Shown here in pieces: positions 30,425 to 39,622 of a DNA stretch of 64,000 bases. The notes beneath the pieces are model-generated. The model did not search any database. It worked only from the letters and a program-made list of their open reading frames with translations, and was not told the DNA's origin. Within the stretch, counting starts at the first letter, position 1; every line of letters starts with the position of its first letter. The stretch covers positions 258 through 64,257 of the forward strand of contig JALQUU010000001.1 of NCBI GenBank assembly GCA_023260655.1, given 5' to 3'. A program made the position numbers and the translations under genes. Origin of the DNA: Paracoccaceae bacterium (GTDB lineage Bacteria > Pseudomonadota > Alphaproteobacteria > Rhodobacterales > Rhodobacteraceae).

Positions 30425-30721
30425 TCATGCCCGGCCGTCATTCGCGATCAGAGCTTTCAGCTTTTCCTGATCGAATTCTCTGTCCAGTCGAGCAGCTTCG
30501 GCTTCCGCAATCTCGTTTGCGTCGCCATCCACAGTGTAGGGAGCCGCTTTGCGCCATTCCGCCAGATAGGCGTCGGAATCCCGCGCGCCGATCTTCATAG
30601 CAGCACGGTCGATCGCTTGCTCGAAACGTTCCGGCAACGGGCGTTTTGCGCCCGAACGGCCCTTTCCGACGATGACCTGCGCCGGAATATCTCTCCAGTA
30701 AACGATCGTTACGTCAGGCAT
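30425..30721 (-). CDS. Small virulence-factor-family (Pfam) protein
   Basis: A 98-residue protein beginning MPDVTIVYWRDIPAQVIVGKG, which matches the small family named Virulence_fact in Pfam. Despite that name its context is metabolic: it is the first gene of an operon with MetF-like and methyl-THF methyltransferase genes. Rich in charged helices (PERFEQAIDRAAMKIGA). Function unknown; a role in the C1-transfer complex is my inference. The start at 30721 is chosen because the conserved start MPDVTIVYWR lies there. Confidence 0.8.
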   Translation of the reverse strand: MPDVTIVYWRDIPAQVIVGKGRSGAKRPLPERFEQAIDRAAMKIGARDSDAYLAEWRKAAPYTVDGDANEIAEAEAARLDREFDQEKLKALIANDGRA

Positions 30722-30959
30722 TTGCGATTCCCTCACTCGACTTATGCAGCATCGGTATCGCGGTTCGTTTACGACACACGGGCGGATTTCGACATTTACG
30801 CACCAAGGGGCGACACCGGAGGAGTTACCGGACTATCGGGCTTCGCACTAGGCACCCGGCCATGAAATCGCCGGAAGATCATTATGAGTCCCGCGCGCTG
30901 CTTGCGTGACGTCTCGCGGCGGTCTACCTTGGGGGTAACTTGAAATGGAGGGCGTGCAA

Positions 30960-32072
30960 ATGGCGCCCAGGCGTCCCAAAGGTGCGGGCGCTTTCCCGAA
31001 AGCGGTAGAGAGTTCCGCACCGATCCCCCCCGACCCGGCGGAGCTATATGCTGCGCTGGACTTGGGAACGAATAGCTGTCGCATGCTGATTGCCCAACCC
31101 AAGGGCAACCAGTTCCATGTGATCGACAGCTTCTCGAAATCTGTCCAGCTCGGTCAGGGGCTGGAACAGACAGGCCGATTGAGCCGCGCCTCGATGGCGC
31201 GAACCGTTCAGGCTTTGCGCATCTGCCAACAAAAGCTGAAGCACCACAAAGTGGGCCGGATGCGGCTTGTGGCCACCGAAGCCTGCAGACGCGCGGAAAA
31301 CAGCGCCGAATTCCTCAACATGATCCGGCGCGAAACCGGATTGCAGTTGGAGATCATCCAACCCGAGGAAGAAGCGCGGCTTGCCGTGATTTCCTGTGCA
31401 CCTTTGGTGTCCACGCGCACCGAGCAATTGCTCGTCGTGGATATCGGCGGCGGCTCGACCGAGCTTGTGTGGATCGACCTCTCCTCTGTCCCCTCCCGCG
31501 ACCGCCCCCGCGCGATCATGCGCCTTCATGCCGGTTTCCATCCGCCCGAAAGCCCCTTCCCGAGCGCCAAGGTGGTGGACTGGATTTCCGTTCCCTTGGG
31601 TGTCGCCACACTCCGTGACCAGTTTATCGACGTCGAAGACGACGCCGCGCGTTTTGCACTGATGAGCTGGTTCTTCGAGGAAAACCTCGCCGAATTCACG
31701 CCCTACAAAGACGAACAGGTCCGCGAGGGCTTCCAGATCGTTGGCACAAGCGGCACGGTCACCACTGTGGCAGCCTCCCATCTCGGCCTGAAACGCTACG
31801 ACCGCACGAAGGTCGATGGCCTGCGCATGACCTCCGACCAGATCGACAAGGTGATCCGAGATTACCTTTCGCTCGGCCCCACTGGTCGCATGAACGACCC
31901 GCGCATCGGGCAGGACAGGCAAGCCTTGATCATGTCCGGTGCCGCTATTCTGCAAGCGCTTCTGAGGCTCTGGCCAACGGATCGGCTTTCTGTGGCGGAT
32001 CGCGGGCTGCGCGAAGGACTGCTCTACGCGCAGATGTCGGCAGACGGCGTGCTGGAAAACGGGTTGTTTTGA
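30960..32072 (+). CDS. Exopolyphosphatase/pppGpp phosphatase family
   Basis: Ppx/GppA protein of 370 residues in the ASKHA fold. Visible: AALDLGTNSCRMLI (phosphate 1), LVVDIGGGSTELVW (phosphate 2) and GTSGTVTTVAA. Short version without the C-terminal HD extension of E. coli Ppx. ATG 30960 is preceded by GGAGGGCG; ATG 30945 is possible but leaves the Shine-Dalgarno inside the gene. It is followed after 78 bases by rlmE, an arrangement I recall from other Rhodobacterales. Confidence 0.93.
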   Translation: MAPRRPKGAGAFPKAVESSAPIPPDPAELYAALDLGTNSCRMLIAQPKGNQFHVIDSFSKSVQLGQGLEQTGRLSRASMARTVQALRICQQKLKHHKVGRMRLVATEACRRAENSAEFLNMIRRETGLQLEIIQPEEEARLAVISCAPLVSTRTEQLLVVDIGGGSTELVWIDLSSVPSRDRPRAIMRLHAGFHPPESPFPSAKVVDWISVPLGVATLRDQFIDVEDDAARFALMSWFFEENLAEFTPYKDEQVREGFQIVGTSGTVTTVAASHLGLKRYDRTKVDGLRMTSDQIDKVIRDYLSLGPTGRMNDPRIGQDRQALIMSGAAILQALLRLWPTDRLSVADRGLREGLLYAQMSADGVLENGLF

Positions 32073-32150
32073 CGGTTGCGTTTTCGGAGAAATCAGCGCA
32101 CTCCCCCGTTTTGAAATGCGCCTCGACAAGAGACGGTAAGGAAAACGGCT

Positions 32151-32888
32151 ATGGCAAAAAACATCTCGGGGCGTGGTCAGCGCGATCTGCGTGAAAAGGT
32201 GAAAACCGCCCGTGGCCGCAAGCTTTCGTCCACACGCTGGCTCGAACGCCAACTCAACGACCCCTATGTGAAACGCGCGCGTGCCGAAGGCTATCGTGGG
32301 CGCGCCGCCTTCAAGATCCTGGAGCTTGACGAAAAATACCGCTTCCTCGTACCGGGCGCGCGGGTTGTCGATCTTGGTTGCGCACCGGGGGGCTGGACGC
32401 AAGTCGCCGTGCGCCGCGTGAATGCGCTTGGCGAGAAAAGCGGCAAAAAGATCGGCCGCGTCCTTGGCGTCGATTTGCAGGAAGTCGATCCGATCACCGG
32501 TGCTGAAATCCACCAGCTCGATTTCCTCGCTGACGATGCGGACGATCTGGTCAAAGGCTGGCTAGGTGGGCGCGCCGATGTGGTGATGTCGGATATGGCC
32601 GCAGCTTCCAGTGGCCACCAACAGACCGACCACTTGCGGATTATCACGCTCTGCGAAGCCGCCGCCTATTTCGCTTTCGACGTGCTGGAAACCGGAGGCA
32701 CCTTTGTGGCCAAGGTTCTGGCGGGCGGTGCGGAAGGTGAGTTGCAGAAGCTTCTCAAGCAGAACTTCGAGAAGGTCACCAACGAGAAGCCACCTGCAAG
32801 CCGTTCAGACAGCTCGGAAAAATTCGTGGTCGCGCGCGGCTTCCGAGGCCGCCCCGAAGCGGCCGAGGCCGAAGACAGCGACGACTGA
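32151..32888 (+). CDS. rlmE: 23S rRNA U2552 2'-O-methyltransferase
   Basis: FtsJ/RlmE methylates the A-loop uridine during late 50S assembly. 245 residues. The K-D-K-E tetrad is visible: Lys in [14 protein letters not shown], Asp in VMSDMAA, Lys in FVAKVLAGG and Glu near the [11 protein letters not shown] end. SAM-binding motif [15 protein letters not shown]. The acidic C-terminal extension ([10 protein letters not shown]) goes beyond the E. coli length of about 209. Confidence 0.96.
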   Translation: MAKNISGRGQRDLREKVKTARGRKLSSTRWLERQLNDPYVKRARAEGYRGRAAFKILELDEKYRFLVPGARVVDLGCAPGGWTQVAVRRVNALGEKSGKKIGRVLGVDLQEVDPITGAEIHQLDFLADDADDLVKGWLGGRADVVMSDMAAASSGHQQTDHLRIITLCEAAAYFAFDVLETGGTFVAKVLAGGAEGELQKLLKQNFEKVTNEKPPASRSDSSEKFVVARGFRGRPEAAEAEDSDD

Positions 32889-32894
32889 TCCAAC

Positions 32895-33083
32895 TCAGTG
32901 GAGTTGCAAAGAGCGCATCGCCGCTTGGCGCAGCAGGTCGGAATCAAGCGGAGCCGCGGGAAGAGCCTTCCCCTGCACCTCAAGCGCAAACGCCTCCTGA
33001 CGGAGAAGTTCGGATAGTTTGCCAATCGGCGCACTCAACGGTGCCGCTTGGAGCGCCGGGCGCTTCCTTCGTGTTCTGGCCAT
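32895..33083 (-). CDS. Small basic hypothetical protein
   Basis: A 62-residue ORF, MARTRRKRPALQAAP..., with a basic N-terminus and a helical, Leu/Ala-rich body (LSELLRQEAFALEVQGK). AGGAAAGG lies about 8 bases before the ATG, which favours translation. No domain recognised. Convergent with rlmE, 6 bases from its stop. Confidence 0.5.
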   Translation of the reverse strand: MARTRRKRPALQAAPLSAPIGKLSELLRQEAFALEVQGKALPAAPLDSDLLRQAAMRSLQLH

Positions 33084-33196
33084 GTGCTGCCTTTCCTGTG
33101 CCGAGTCGATGTGGAGCTACAGGGGCATTCCGGCCCAAAAAGGTTGAGAAAGTGGCAATTCGCTGCCACCCGCACGCAAATTTTCAAGGGAGGGAA

Positions 33197-33272
<76 letters not shown>

Positions 33273-33391
33273 GTGGAGCGTGGAATATTCAGTTTCACGG
33301 CCCCTTGCAAGAGTGCTTGAGCGAATAATTCCCTGCATCCCTTGGATTATTTTTCGCGGCCTCCGCGCATCTCGGGCGCTCTCCTAGAAAC

Positions 33392-33423
33392 AAAAAACGC
33401 GCCGGCTGCGCGGCACGTTTTTG
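33392..33423 (-). terminator. Terminator after tRNA-Val(CAC)
   Basis: On the minus strand AACGTGCCG and CGGCGCGTT pair (one G-T wobble) around a CGCAGC loop and run into a T tract, directly after the second tRNA-Val. Confidence 0.8.
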
Positions 33424-33426
33424 GAA

Positions 33427-33501
33427 TGGTGGGCGATAAGAGATTCGAACTCCTGACATCTTCGATGTGAACGAAGCGCTCTACCACTGAGCTAATCGCC
33501 C
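33427..33501 (-). tRNA. tRNA-Val (anticodon CAC)
   Basis: The minus strand begins GGGCGATTAGCTCAGTGG and ends ATCGCCCACCA. The anticodon arm CTTCG-TTCACAT-CGAAG gives anticodon CAC, reading GTG. The T-arm AGGAGTTCGAATCTCTT is intact, with encoded CCA. It lies about 150 bases upstream of a second tRNA-Val with which it shares most of its sequence, so the pair probably arose by duplication and anticodon change. Its own terminator implies separate transcription. Confidence 0.96.
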
Positions 33502-33520
33502 CACGAGGGCGCTAATAGAC

Positions 33521-34045
33521 TCACTCTGCGGCGTCTGCAAGAGCCTCGGACGCATCATCCGCATCAAAATCCACCTCGGTCGCATCTTCGGCTTTTTCCT
33601 CGCTGGAAGCCTTGTCCTTCCCGTCTTTCTCGGTAGGCGTGGACGTCCGAAGCTTGAGCATCAGCACTTGCCCACCAGAAACCGATTTCTGCTTGTTGAC
33701 CTTCACCTTACCCAGTGGCGGCAGATTGAGGTCTTCGCCATTCGCAAGCGCCTCGACCAGAACCGCGAGCACCGCATCGACCACCGGCTTCACGTTCTTC
33801 TTCTTGAGGTCGCCATGCTTTGCCACCCGGTCCACAAGGGTGCGCTTCTTCAGTTCTCCGCCGAAAACCGGTGCCGTGAATTCGGAGACCACAGGCGTAA
33901 CCGAAGGTGCCGCAGCAATCGCATCTTCCGCCGCCGGAGCCGTGGGGGCCTTCTTGGCAGCGGGGCTCGTTTTTCTTGCCCCCGCCGAAGCTCTTGCACC
34001 GGATTTCGAAGCAGCAGATTTCGGTTTTGTCGTCGATTTTGCCAT
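33521..34045 (-). CDS. HU-like DNA-binding protein with N-terminal extension
   Basis: A 174-residue protein: Lys/Ala/Ser-rich unstructured N-terminus (MAKSTTKPKSAASKSGARAS), then an HU-type domain at about 70-150 (VDRVAKHGDLKKKNVKPVVD, GEDLNLPPLGKVKVNKQK), then an acidic tail. Canonical HU is about 90 residues with no extensions; the charged arms recall histone H1-like tails and may tune DNA bridging. It lies just downstream of lon, which degrades HU in E. coli. The start at 34045 is used because the ORF upstream of it is not HU-like. Confidence 0.85.
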   Translation of the reverse strand: MAKSTTKPKSAASKSGARASAGARKTSPAAKKAPTAPAAEDAIAAAPSVTPVVSEFTAPVFGGELKKRTLVDRVAKHGDLKKKNVKPVVDAVLAVLVEALANGEDLNLPPLGKVKVNKQKSVSGGQVLMLKLRTSTPTEKDGKDKASSEEKAEDATEVDFDADDASEALADAAE

Positions 34046-34147
34046 AATTGAAGTCCACTGTTTCCTATTTGAGAACAGAATAGCGTGCCTCGTTAACACT
34101 TTCCAGCAACGTCTTTGTTCCGAACCACTTTAGACTGACAAAAGAAA

Positions 34148-34171
34148 ATCCCGGCGCCGAGGCACCGGGAT
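34148..34171 (-). terminator. Terminator of lon
   Basis: ATCCCGGTGCC and the complementary CGCCGGGAT form an imperfect stem on the minus strand, followed by TTTCTTTT, 20 bases after the lon stop. Confidence 0.8.
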
Positions 34172-34191
34172 CATTTTCATTGTCACGGTGA

Positions 34192-36597
34192 TCAGTGTGC
34201 CGTTGCGGCCGAGGCTTGCTCTGCTGCTTTGGCTTTCGCCGCCGCTGCAGCCTCTTCGGCCTCTTCGTCCCACTCGATCGGCTCGGGCGCGCGCACCAGA
34301 GCGTGCTTCAGCACTTCCGACACGTGGCTGACAGGGATGATCTCCAGCCCTTCCTTCACGTTATCGGGGATCTCCACCAGATCCTTGGCGTTCTCTTCGG
34401 GGATGAACACGGTCTTGATGCCGGCGCGCAGCGCTGCCAGCAGCTTCTCTTTGAGGCCACCGATGGCCAGAGCATTCCCCCGCAGCGTGACCTCGCCCGT
34501 CATCGCAATGTCTTTGCGCACGGGGATCTGGGTCAGCACCGAAACGATCGACGTCACCATTGCCAAGCCCGCCGACGGGCCATCCTTCGGCGTCGCGCCC
34601 TCCGGCACGTGCACGTGGATGTCCCACTTGTCGAACTTCGGCGGCTTCACACCGATCTGGGGAGCAATCGAGCGGACATAAGACGAAGCCGCATCAATCG
34701 ACTCCTTCATTACGTCGCCCAACTTACCCGTGGTCTTCATCCGGCCCTTACCGGGCAGGCGCAGCGCTTCGATGGAGAGGATATCCCCGCCCACCGAGGT
34801 CCAGGCGAGGCCCGTTACCACACCGATCTGGTCTTCCTTCTCAGCCAGACCATAGCGGTACTTCTTCACGCCGAGGTATTTGTCGATGTTATCCGCATCA
34901 ACAACCACCTTCTTCGTGCCGCCCTTGATGATCTCGGTCACAGCCTTCCGCGCGAGCTTCGCAATCTCGCGCTCAAGGCTCCGCACCCCCGCCTCGCGGG
35001 TGTAGCGACGGATCATCTCTGTCAGAGCCGCGTCGGTCAGTTCGAACTCGCCCTTTCGTAGCCCATGCGCCTCCACCTGCTTATCGACGAGGTGCTGGCG
35101 CGCGATCTCGCGCTTCTCGTCTTCGGTGTAGCCCGCGAGGCTGATGATCTCCATGCGGTCCAGAAGCGGGCCGGGCATGTTGTAGCTGTTGGCCGTGGTC
35201 AGGAACATCACGTTCGAAAGATCGTATTCGACCTCCAGATAGTGATCGACGAAGGTGCCGTTCTGTTCCGGATCGAGCACTTCGAGCAGTGCTGCTGCCG
35301 GATCACCACGGAAATCGTGACCCATCTTGTCGATTTCATCGAGCAGGATCATCGGGTTCGTGGTTTTGGCCTTTTTCATCGCCTGGATGATCTTGCCGGG
35401 CATGGAACCGATATAGGTCCGGCGATGGCCACGGATTTCCGACTCGTCGCGCACCCCACCCAGAGAAATCCGGATGAACTCGCGCCCGGTCGCCTTCGCC
35501 ACCGATTTGCCAAGCGAGGTCTTACCCACGCCGGGCGGGCCGACGAGGCAGAGGATCGGGCCTTTGAGCTTCGCCGAACGGGCCTGAACTGCCAGATACT
35601 CGACAATGCGCTCCTTCACTTTCTCGAGCCCGTAGTGATCGGCATCGAGAACGGCCTGCGCTTTGTTGAGGTCTTTCTTCACGCGGCTTTTCACGCCCCA
35701 TGGCAGCGAGAGCATCCAATCGAGGTAGTTGCGCACGACCGTCGCTTCCGCCGACATCGGAGACATCGACTTCAACTTCTTGATCTCGGCTTCCGCCTTT
35801 TCCTTGGCTTCCTTGGAGAGCTTCGTATTGGCCACGCGCTCTTCCAGTTCGGAAATCTCGTTGGAGTCTTCGCCGTCGCCAAGCTCCTTCTGGATCGCCT
35901 TCATCTGCTCGTTGAGATAATACTCGCGCTGCGTCTTCTCCATCTGGGATTTGACGCGGGTCTTGATCTTCTTCTCGACCTGCAGGACAGACATTTCGCC
36001 CTGCATCTGGCCATAGACCTTCTCCAGCCGATCGGCGACTTCAAAGGTCTCCAGAAGCTCCTGCTTCTGGCCAACATCAATACCGAGATGACCGGCAACC
36101 AGATCCGCGAGTTTCGACGGATCGGTGCTTTCCGAAACGGCAACAAGCGCCTCTTCGGGGATGTTTTTCTTGATCTTGGCGTAGCGCTCGAATTCCTCGC
36201 CGACAGCACGTACCAGCGCTTCAACAGCGGCTTCGTCGCCAGTGGTTTCTTCCAGATAGCTGGCCGACGCTTCGAAGAAGGGTTCTGCGCGGAGGAAGTC
36301 GTCGATCGACACCCGCGCTTGGCCTTCGACGAGCACTTTCACCGTGCCATCAGGCAGCTTCAAAAGCTGCAACACATTCGCCAGAACGCCCGTGCGATAG
36401 ATGCCATCAACGCCAGGATCATCGACGCTGGGATCGATTTGAGACGACAAGAGGATCTGCTTGTCATCCGCCATCACTTCTTCCAGCGCGCGCACAGATT
36501 TCTCGCGCCCTACAAAGAGCGGCACGATCATATGGGGGAACACGACGATGTCGCGCAGCGGCAGCACTGGATAGGATGGGTTCAAAGGTTCTTTCAT
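34192..36597 (-). CDS. lon: ATP-dependent protease Lon
   Basis: Cytosolic AAA+ serine protease for misfolded and regulatory proteins. 801 residues: N-terminal substrate domain (YPVLPLRDIVVFPHMIVPLF), AAA+ with Walker A GPPGVGKTSLGKS and Walker B MILLDEIDKM, and a protease domain with the Ser-Lys dyad in KDGPSAGLAM and IGGLKEKLLAA. The tail is Ala/Glu-rich (EEAAAAAKAKAAEQASA). CAGGAAAAGCGC precedes the ATG. I see no convincing RpoH promoter by eye. Confidence 0.98.
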   Translation of the reverse strand: MKEPLNPSYPVLPLRDIVVFPHMIVPLFVGREKSVRALEEVMADDKQILLSSQIDPSVDDPGVDGIYRTGVLANVLQLLKLPDGTVKVLVEGQARVSIDDFLRAEPFFEASASYLEETTGDEAAVEALVRAVGEEFERYAKIKKNIPEEALVAVSESTDPSKLADLVAGHLGIDVGQKQELLETFEVADRLEKVYGQMQGEMSVLQVEKKIKTRVKSQMEKTQREYYLNEQMKAIQKELGDGEDSNEISELEERVANTKLSKEAKEKAEAEIKKLKSMSPMSAEATVVRNYLDWMLSLPWGVKSRVKKDLNKAQAVLDADHYGLEKVKERIVEYLAVQARSAKLKGPILCLVGPPGVGKTSLGKSVAKATGREFIRISLGGVRDESEIRGHRRTYIGSMPGKIIQAMKKAKTTNPMILLDEIDKMGHDFRGDPAAALLEVLDPEQNGTFVDHYLEVEYDLSNVMFLTTANSYNMPGPLLDRMEIISLAGYTEDEKREIARQHLVDKQVEAHGLRKGEFELTDAALTEMIRRYTREAGVRSLEREIAKLARKAVTEIIKGGTKKVVVDADNIDKYLGVKKYRYGLAEKEDQIGVVTGLAWTSVGGDILSIEALRLPGKGRMKTTGKLGDVMKESIDAASSYVRSIAPQIGVKPPKFDKWDIHVHVPEGATPKDGPSAGLAMVTSIVSVLTQIPVRKDIAMTGEVTLRGNALAIGGLKEKLLAALRAGIKTVFIPEENAKDLVEIPDNVKEGLEIIPVSHVSEVLKHALVRAPEPIEWDEEAEEAAAAAKAKAAEQASAATAH

Positions 36598-36829
36598 GCG
36601 CTTTTCCTGTCTGCGGCAAGCCTGCGAGCCCCGATTATCGGCAACTCTGCACCTTCCGTCCTTAAGCTATGTATTTGGGGCATTCCCTCCCCGGTTTCAA
36701 CCGGCTCAAGACAGCCCGGAGATCACTTTGCTCGCTACGGCCCGCAAGAACCAGCCCGACAATGCGCCGCATTTGCACAAACCGATCCAATTCCTCCGAC
36801 GCTTCTGAGTGCGAAGGCGAATATCTGCC

Positions 36830-37380
36830 TCAGGCCCACCGCTTTGCGGCGCGCGCGATGCGTGCCGCAAAGCGGCGCGCTGTTTCCAGATCGCCATCCG
36901 AAACCATCTTCGTCTTGTCGCGCACAGATGTGGCCGCCAGCCCGAGCCAAGCACCGGATTGGTTGATCCCTTCGTTTCCTTGTTCGCGGGCGCGCCGATC
37001 TGGTCCTGCCCCACCCACACCATGCCATGTTGGGCGGCAAAAACAGTCAGTTGCATGAGCGTCGAGAGCTTGTCACCGCCCGGAAACGTGGCCACGGTGA
37101 ACCCGCCCGCCAGTTTGTCGACCCACTCTTGGCGCGCCCAGATATCGCCTGTTTCATCCATAAACTGCTTAAACGCCGCCGCTGCCGAGCCCATGTAGGT
37201 CGGCGCACCGAAAAGGATCACATCCGCCTCCATCAAGGCGTCCCAGTCCTTCTTGAACATCACTTCGACATCTATCAGGCGGGCAGCACAGCCCTCGGCC
37301 CCCAAAGTCGCGGCGATTTCTTCTGCCAGCTTGCGCGTATGGCCGCGGCCAGATGCGTAGTCAATCGCGATATTCGGCAT
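36830..37380 (-). pseudogene. Flavodoxin/WrbA-like protein, frameshifted
   Basis: Flavodoxin-fold FMN protein (NAD(P)H:quinone oxidoreductase type). The frame from ATG 37380 reads MPNIAIDYASGRGHTRKLAE (phosphate loop), ILFGAPTYMGS and FTVATFPGGDKLST up to GAPANKETKG. The conserved end, INQSGAWLGLAATS through SDGDLETARRFAARIA, is in the -1 frame. Restoring one G in the GGG at about 36982-36985 gives a continuous 183-residue protein. The uncorrected frame runs to 36706 as nonsense. The start overlaps the GMC oxidoreductase stop (TGATG). Sequencing error or true mutation cannot be separated here. Confidence 0.82.
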
Positions 37381-38969
37381 CAACGCGCATCCTCAAGGAT
37401 CATCGCAGCGGCCTTCTCCGCGATCATGATCGTGGGCGAGTTCGTATTGCCAGATGTGATCCGCGGCATCACCGAGGCGTCAACCACGCGCAACCCGCCA
37501 ACCCCGCGCAAGCGCAGGCGCGCATCTAGCGGCGCAGCCTCGTCTGCCCCCATCCGCACAGTGCAGGTCGGGTGGAAAATCGTCGTGCCCACCTGCCCTG
37601 CCGCCACACGCAATTCTTCGTCTGTTTGCGATTGCGCGCCGGGCTTCAATTCTTCCGGCGCATAATGCGCCATCTCCTGCTGCGCCATGATCCGGCGTGA
37701 CTGCCGGATCGCGGCTACGGCCGTCGCGATATCGCCTTCGGTCGACAAATAATTCGGCGCGATTTTCGGTGCTGCCGTAGGATCGGCCGAGGTGATTTCC
37801 ACACTGCCCCGGCTTTCGGGCCGCAGGTTACAGACCGATGCCGTGATCGCCGGAAAATCATGCAAAGGCTGCCCGAAGGCTTCCAGAGAAAGCGGCTGGA
37901 CATGGTGTTGCAGATCAGCCGTGGCTAGATCAGGGCGGGAGCGCGAAAAAGCGCCCAGTTGCGACGGCGACATCGCCATCGGCCCCGAACGGAACAGCGC
38001 GTATTCCGCCGCAATCTTCATTTTTTCGATCAGCGAATTCGACATGGTGTTGAGCGTTTTGGCCCCTTCCAGCCGCCACGCGCAGCGCAATTGCAGGTGA
38101 TCTTGCAAATTCCGCCCGACCTCAGCCTGCTCGCGCACCGTCACGATGCCGTGCCGCTGCAATAGATCCCCCGGCCCGATACCGGAGAGTTGCAGGATCT
38201 GCGGGCTATTGATCGCCCCTGCCGACAGGATCACCTCGCCCGCGCAGCGCGCCACCTTCAGTGCGCCCCCCTGCCGATACTCGACACCAACCGCGCGCCC
38301 GTCCTCGATGAGAATCCGCGTTGTATGGGCCTTCGTCTCCACTTTCAGCGATTGCCCCGTCCGGGTCCGCAGGAAGGCCTTGGCAGTGTTCATCCGCCAG
38401 CCCCGGCGCTGGTTCACCTTGAAGTAGCCAACGCCTTCATTGTCACCCGAATTGAAATCGTCGGTCAGAGGGATCCCCGCCGAAACCGCCGCCTTGCGCC
38501 AATCATCGAGCAAATCCCAATGCAGGCGCTGGTTCTCGACGCGCCATTCGCCGCCCTCGCCATGCAGGTCCGAGGCCCCGTCCACATAGTCTTCCGACTT
38601 CTTGAACCACGGCAGAACATCGTCCCATCCCCAGCCCGTCAACCCAAGTTGCCGCCATCCATCGTAATCCGCCGCCTGCCCGCGCATGTAAATCATGCCG
38701 TTGATCGACGAACACCCGCCGAGCACCTTGCCACGCGGATAGATCAGCGAACGCCCGTTCAAACCGGGGTCTTCGGCGGTGCGATACATCCAGTCCGTTC
38801 GCGGATTGCCGATGCAATAGAGGTAGCCCACCGGAATATGGACCCAATGGTAATTGTCCGATCCCCCGGCTTCGAGCAACAGGACCTTCTTGTGCTGAGC
38901 CGAAAGCCGGTTCGCCAGAACGCAACCCGCCGAGCCCGCGCCAATTATGATGTAATCCCAATCCGCCAT
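37380..38969 (-). CDS. GMC-family FAD-dependent oxidoreductase
   Basis: Choline-dehydrogenase-like alcohol oxidoreductase, 529 residues from ATG 38969. FAD-binding Rossmann motif DYIIIGAGSAGCVLANRLS at the N-terminus, the GMC signature GKVLGGCSSINGMIYMRG, ILSAGAINSPQILQLSGIG and active-site His in FHPTCTVRMG, closing with GNTNSPTIMIAEKAA. Substrate unclear; similar to BetA, but the neighbourhood has no betaine aldehyde dehydrogenase. Coupled to a flavodoxin-like gene downstream, which could serve as electron partner. GGGGGGCG precedes the start. Confidence 0.92.
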   Translation of the reverse strand: MADWDYIIIGAGSAGCVLANRLSAQHKKVLLLEAGGSDNYHWVHIPVGYLYCIGNPRTDWMYRTAEDPGLNGRSLIYPRGKVLGGCSSINGMIYMRGQAADYDGWRQLGLTGWGWDDVLPWFKKSEDYVDGASDLHGEGGEWRVENQRLHWDLLDDWRKAAVSAGIPLTDDFNSGDNEGVGYFKVNQRRGWRMNTAKAFLRTRTGQSLKVETKAHTTRILIEDGRAVGVEYRQGGALKVARCAGEVILSAGAINSPQILQLSGIGPGDLLQRHGIVTVREQAEVGRNLQDHLQLRCAWRLEGAKTLNTMSNSLIEKMKIAAEYALFRSGPMAMSPSQLGAFSRSRPDLATADLQHHVQPLSLEAFGQPLHDFPAITASVCNLRPESRGSVEITSADPTAAPKIAPNYLSTEGDIATAVAAIRQSRRIMAQQEMAHYAPEELKPGAQSQTDEELRVAAGQVGTTIFHPTCTVRMGADEAAPLDARLRLRGVGGLRVVDASVMPRITSGNTNSPTIMIAEKAAAMILEDAR

Positions 38970-39025
38970 ATCGCCCCCCGCCTTTTCCCACAGATTGTGG
39001 CAACGCGGCGGAATGTGCAATCACA

Positions 39026-39505
39026 TCAAACAGGTAAAGCCGTGGTTTTGAACACTGTCCGCAAAGCAAACGACGACTGCATCTGCGCGACACCCGGCAA
39101 GCGTGCAAGATGTTGGCGATGGATGCGCGCGAAATCCTCGGTATCTTCCGCCACCACTTTAAGAATATAATCCGCACTCCCGGCCATCAAATGGCATTCC
39201 AGCACGTGCGGCACCCGCGACACCGCCTTCTCGAAAGCCTCCAACACCTCGTCCGCCTGCCCCTGCAGCGTGATTTCCACGAACACGGTCGTGGGCATAC
39301 CGAGTTTGCGGGCATCGAGAAGCGCCACGAAATCCCTGATGAAGCCCTCCTCCTCCAAGCGCTGCACACGCCGATGGCAGGCGGAAGCGGACAGATTCAC
39401 CTCCTCCGCCAGCTCCGCGTTCGAGATCCTTCCTCGTCTCTGCAGGACCGAAAGAATACGCCGATCCGTGGCGTCTAGACTGAATCTCGCACTATCCTTC
39501 GCCAT
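39026..39505 (-). CDS. Lrp/AsnC-family regulator, AldR-like
   Basis: A 159-residue feast-famine regulator: N-terminal HTH (ISNAELAEEVNLSASACHRR) and C-terminal RAM ligand-binding domain (VLECHLMAGSADYILKVVAE). Divergent from ald, as is usual for AldR, so it probably controls alanine dehydrogenase in response to alanine or another amino acid. Conclusion from context. Confidence 0.92.
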   Translation of the reverse strand: MAKDSARFSLDATDRRILSVLQRRGRISNAELAEEVNLSASACHRRVQRLEEEGFIRDFVALLDARKLGMPTTVFVEITLQGQADEVLEAFEKAVSRVPHVLECHLMAGSADYILKVVAEDTEDFARIHRQHLARLPGVAQMQSSFALRTVFKTTALPV

Positions 39506-39514
39506 TATCGCATC

Positions 39515-39535
39515 CTATTCGAAGATTATTCGATA
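39515..39535. promoter_or_regulatory. Candidate AldR operator
   Basis: Two ATTCGA repeats start 11 bp apart (39517 and 39528), one helical turn, in an AT-rich stretch of the regulator-ald intergenic region. Lrp-family sites are often phased AT-rich repeats. Inference only. Confidence 0.4.
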
Positions 39536-39622
39536 TTTTATCCCTTTATCGCGCAACTTTTCAAGCGCTTTGCGTGGATATTGCGGCAGGGTCAGCGCAA
39601 TTCAAGGCGAGGAGGAGATGCC

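Noticed and set aside
36598..36829. Possible RpoH promoter or small gene upstream of lon
   Set aside because: No convincing CTTG/CCAT pair or supported ORF; the region holds only the out-of-frame end of the flavodoxin reading frame.
37655..37675. GGCGCATAATGCGCC palindrome as a dif-like site
   Set aside because: Lies inside the GMC oxidoreductase coding sequence and does not match the 28-bp dif pattern.
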